From Streptococcaceae bacterium (lineage in GTDB: Bacteria; Bacillota; Bacilli; Lactobacillales; Streptococcaceae), in the NCBI GenBank assembly GCA_022484805.1, contig JAKVKP010000019.1:1-46089 (forward strand): DNA of 46,089 bases, written 5' to 3'. The notes below the pieces were generated by a model. The model saw nothing but the letters and a program-made list of their open reading frames with translations. It was not told where the DNA came from and ran no database searches. Each line of letters begins with the position of its first letter. Position 1 is the stretch's first letter. Below, piece by piece: positions 44,700 through 46,089 of this stretch. A program made the translations under genes and the position numbers.

Positions 44700-45387
44700 A
44701 TTCAACACCTACCTCATCTTGTTCAACCGTATACCATTTTTCTTTTTTCATCGACATTTCCCAAAAATTTAATTCATAAATACTGCTTTTAATAAAGGCT
44801 TGCTCTGCCGATGCTAATTGCTCAGAGCTCTTTTTTTCAGCTAAACGATTCACTACTAAACAATAATCACTAATGAAATCAAGCATTTCGTCATCACCAT
44901 AAGTGTCAAGCCATGCCTGATAAATTGGCTCTGGACTTTTTTTGACTTTAAAACGTTGTCCAATCTCCGTATAAAGCCATGCACAAGGAAGTAAGCTCGT
45001 TAATACAGCTAATTCATCCTGTTCCACAAATTGACGATAAATGTGTGACACATAGGCATAATTTGTAGGTGAAATTTCTGTTGAGCGCACCTCGGCAGCT
45101 TGAATCTGTAAGGTTTCAAAAAACGATTCACGAACACTAATTTCACCTGCTGCTAAGCTTTCATTTCCCTCAAGCATCAAGCGTTTAATGGCTTGTTCCT
45201 TAGTACGCATCGCCAAACGATAATGCGCTTGGGCAAAATGTGATAGATAGTAGTGATCCTGAATCAAATAAAAACGAAAGACTTTTGAATCGAGTGTGCC
45301 ATCAACCAATTGCTTAATAAATGGATGATTGAAGCTTTTTTCCCACAAATAGTCCGCATTTTTTCTTAAAACATCTGTATATGACAT
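44689..45387 (-). CDS. tenA: Aminopyrimidine aminohydrolase (thiaminase II), TenA
   Basis: A 232-residue all-helical TenA protein that salvages the pyrimidine from degraded thiamine. The nucleophilic Cys is in TSLLPCAWLYTEIG. Other family features are the N-terminal HPFIKQLVDGTLDSKVFRFYLIQDHYYL and the ELNFWEMSM helix near the end. The start is the ATG at 45387 with GGGGG 5 nt upstream; a TTG four codons earlier is less likely. First gene of the operon tenA-thiD-thiM-thiE. I found no thi-box riboswitch in the short leader before the repeats begin. Confidence 0.93.
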   Translation of the reverse strand: MSYTDVLRKNADYLWEKSFNHPFIKQLVDGTLDSKVFRFYLIQDHYYLSHFAQAHYRLAMRTKEQAIKRLMLEGNESLAAGEISVRESFFETLQIQAAEVRSTEISPTNYAYVSHIYRQFVEQDELAVLTSLLPCAWLYTEIGQRFKVKKSPEPIYQAWLDTYGDDEMLDFISDYCLVVNRLAEKKSSEQLASAEQAFIKSSIYELNFWEMSMKKEKWYTVEQDEVGVEYGY

Positions 45388-45486
45388 CCGTACCCCCAAA
45401 AAGAGTTATTCATTGAATTATAGGTTATCCTAGGTTTTACCCTCTGAAATCGCACTGAATGAAAGAACGCTGAGTACCTTTGCCAC

Positions 45487-45605
45487 TAATCTAGCTTTAA
45501 CAGTCTGTGGTTAGGAAAATAGACGATTAATGCGCACGTGCATTGCACGCTTACGCTAAATCCCTAATTTTCTACACCACAAAACAACTGTTTCAGCTTT
45601 TTGAA
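45487..45605. repeat. Palindromic repeat, element E1
   Basis: Ends AGCTTTAACAGT and ACTGTTTCAGCT are imperfect inverted repeats. The inner TTAGGAAAATAG and CTAATTTTCTAC match the core of element F at 21347-21511. A second copy lies at 45881-45999. Confidence 0.7.
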
Positions 45606-45757
45606 TAATCTAGCTTCGAGTGCTTGACTATGCTCTCCCGAGACATTCATTTATCATCGATAAGTCTACTAAACCAATAAATTGGTAAGTTTCCTTTATC
45701 TTGAAAATGAATTGTCTACCGTTCGAGCATGTCAAAGCAAGCACTCTTAGCTTTTTA
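45606..45757. repeat. Palindromic repeat, copy C (152 bp, reverse orientation)
   Basis: Its reverse complement begins AAAAAGCTAAGAGTGCTTGC, continues TTTGACATGCTCGAACGGTAG and AAAGGAAACTTACCAA, and ends GCATAGTCAAGCACTCGA followed by AGCTAGATT. It matches copy B at 25331-25609 apart from the insertion there, and copy A at 20687-20813 at both ends. Confidence 0.78.
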
Positions 45758-45807
45758 GATGACCGCCTCAAATTGTAAACAATTTTCGTAAAATAGCCTT
45801 TATGGCG

Positions 45808-45867
45808 CTCAGCGAAAGCTAATCGTTCAGTGTGTTCTGAAATCACACTGAACGAAAGAACGCTGAG
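45808..45867. repeat. Hairpin joining the two tandem units
   Basis: CTCAGCG (45808-45814) pairs with CGCTGAG (45861-45867), and inside it CGTTCAGTGTG (45824-45834) pairs perfectly with CACACTGAACG (45844-45854). Only the right arm is present in the first unit near 45453. Confidence 0.7.
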
Positions 45868-45880
45868 TACCTTTGCCACT

Positions 45881-45999
45881 AACCTAGCCTTAACAGTCTG
45901 TGGTTAGGAAAATAGACGATTGATACGTACATGCGTTGCACGCTTACGCTAAATCCCTAATTTTCTACACCTCAAAACAACTGTTTCAGCTTTTTGAAT
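45881..45999. repeat. Palindromic repeat, element E2
   Basis: Second copy of E1 (45487-45605) with a few substitutions, same ends and core. Confidence 0.7.
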
Positions 46000-46089
46000 A
46001 ATCTAGCTTCGAGTGCTTGACAATGCTCTCCCGAGACATTCATTTATCATCGATAAGTCTACTAAACCAATGAATTGGTAAGTTTCCTT
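46000..46089. repeat. Palindromic repeat, copy D, cut by window edge
   Basis: Near-identical to the first 90 bp of copy C (45606-45757), with differences such as TTGACAATGC for TTGACTATGC. It continues beyond the window. Confidence 0.75.

Larger units (their letters stand above)
45443..46089. repeat. Tandem duplication of intergenic elements at the right edge
   Basis: The stretch from 45443 (TCTGAAATCGCACTGAATG) repeats from 45836 (TCTGAAATCACACTGAACG) with a period of 393 bp and only scattered differences, running to the window edge. Each unit contains an E-type element and a C-type element. The whole 45388-46089 stretch is repeat DNA with no gene. Confidence 0.8.

Noticed and set aside
45628..45879. 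Minus-strand open frame of 83 codons
   Set aside because: It lies wholly within copy C and the joining hairpin of the duplicated repeats; no ribosome site and no protein-like pattern.
45388..46089. CRISPR array
   Set aside because: The repeats are long, palindromic and only two-fold tandem, without short identical repeats and unique spacers; no cas genes are present.

Overview
The window is about 46 kb of AT-rich, densely coded DNA from a low-GC Gram-positive bacterium, almost certainly a member of the Lactobacillales. The pointers are several cellobiose-type PTS systems, cre-like catabolite sites, a bifunctional GshF, a plsY/parE-parC arrangement, an OpuC osmolyte transporter, purEK-purB, strong AGGAGG ribosome sites and frequent rho-independent hairpins. 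I cannot name the genus from this sequence. Most genes lie on the minus strand; only xylR, plsY and a YaiI-family gene are on the plus strand.

Layout. Positions 1-8865 (minus) hold a xylose/beta-xyloside operon: xylA, xylB, PTS IIC, GH3, GH43, PTS IIB, PTS IIA, then the first codons of a GH1 enzyme at the left edge. The divergent ROK regulator xylR starts at 9111, and the shared control region has two xylO-like palindromes and a cre-like site. Next come pflA (10394-11176), opuCA-CB-CC-CD (14689-11280) and parE-parC (19253-14871). plsY, a DUF1622 membrane gene and a yaiI-like gene follow. A sulfur/thiol block spans 21532-27928: a trans-sulfuration PLP enzyme with a PatB/MalY-type C-S lyase, and a GCS2-family ligase followed by GshF. 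purE-purK-purB and pyrF occupy 28367-32230.

Positions 32546-38680 hold a second beta-glucoside PTS operon in the order GH1, IIB, PRD regulator, IIA, small membrane protein, IIC, with a cre-like site inside its promoter. A Cof-type HAD phosphatase (38937-39779) has its own promoter and a leader containing a strong terminator hairpin, so it may be controlled by attenuation. At 40126-40607 lies a decayed relBE-type toxin-antitoxin pair, broken by three one-base losses, whose promoter and palindromic operator still look intact. A methyltransferase and a flavin reductase follow, then the thiamine operon tenA-thiD-thiM-thiE (45387-42255).

Intergenic spaces carry families of imperfect-palindromic repeats of roughly 90-280 bp, at 20.6 kb, 21.4 kb, 25.4 kb, 28.1 kb, 32.4 kb and 45.4-46.1 kb. 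The right edge is a tandem duplication of such elements. No tRNA, rRNA, CRISPR array, prophage or intact transposase was seen.
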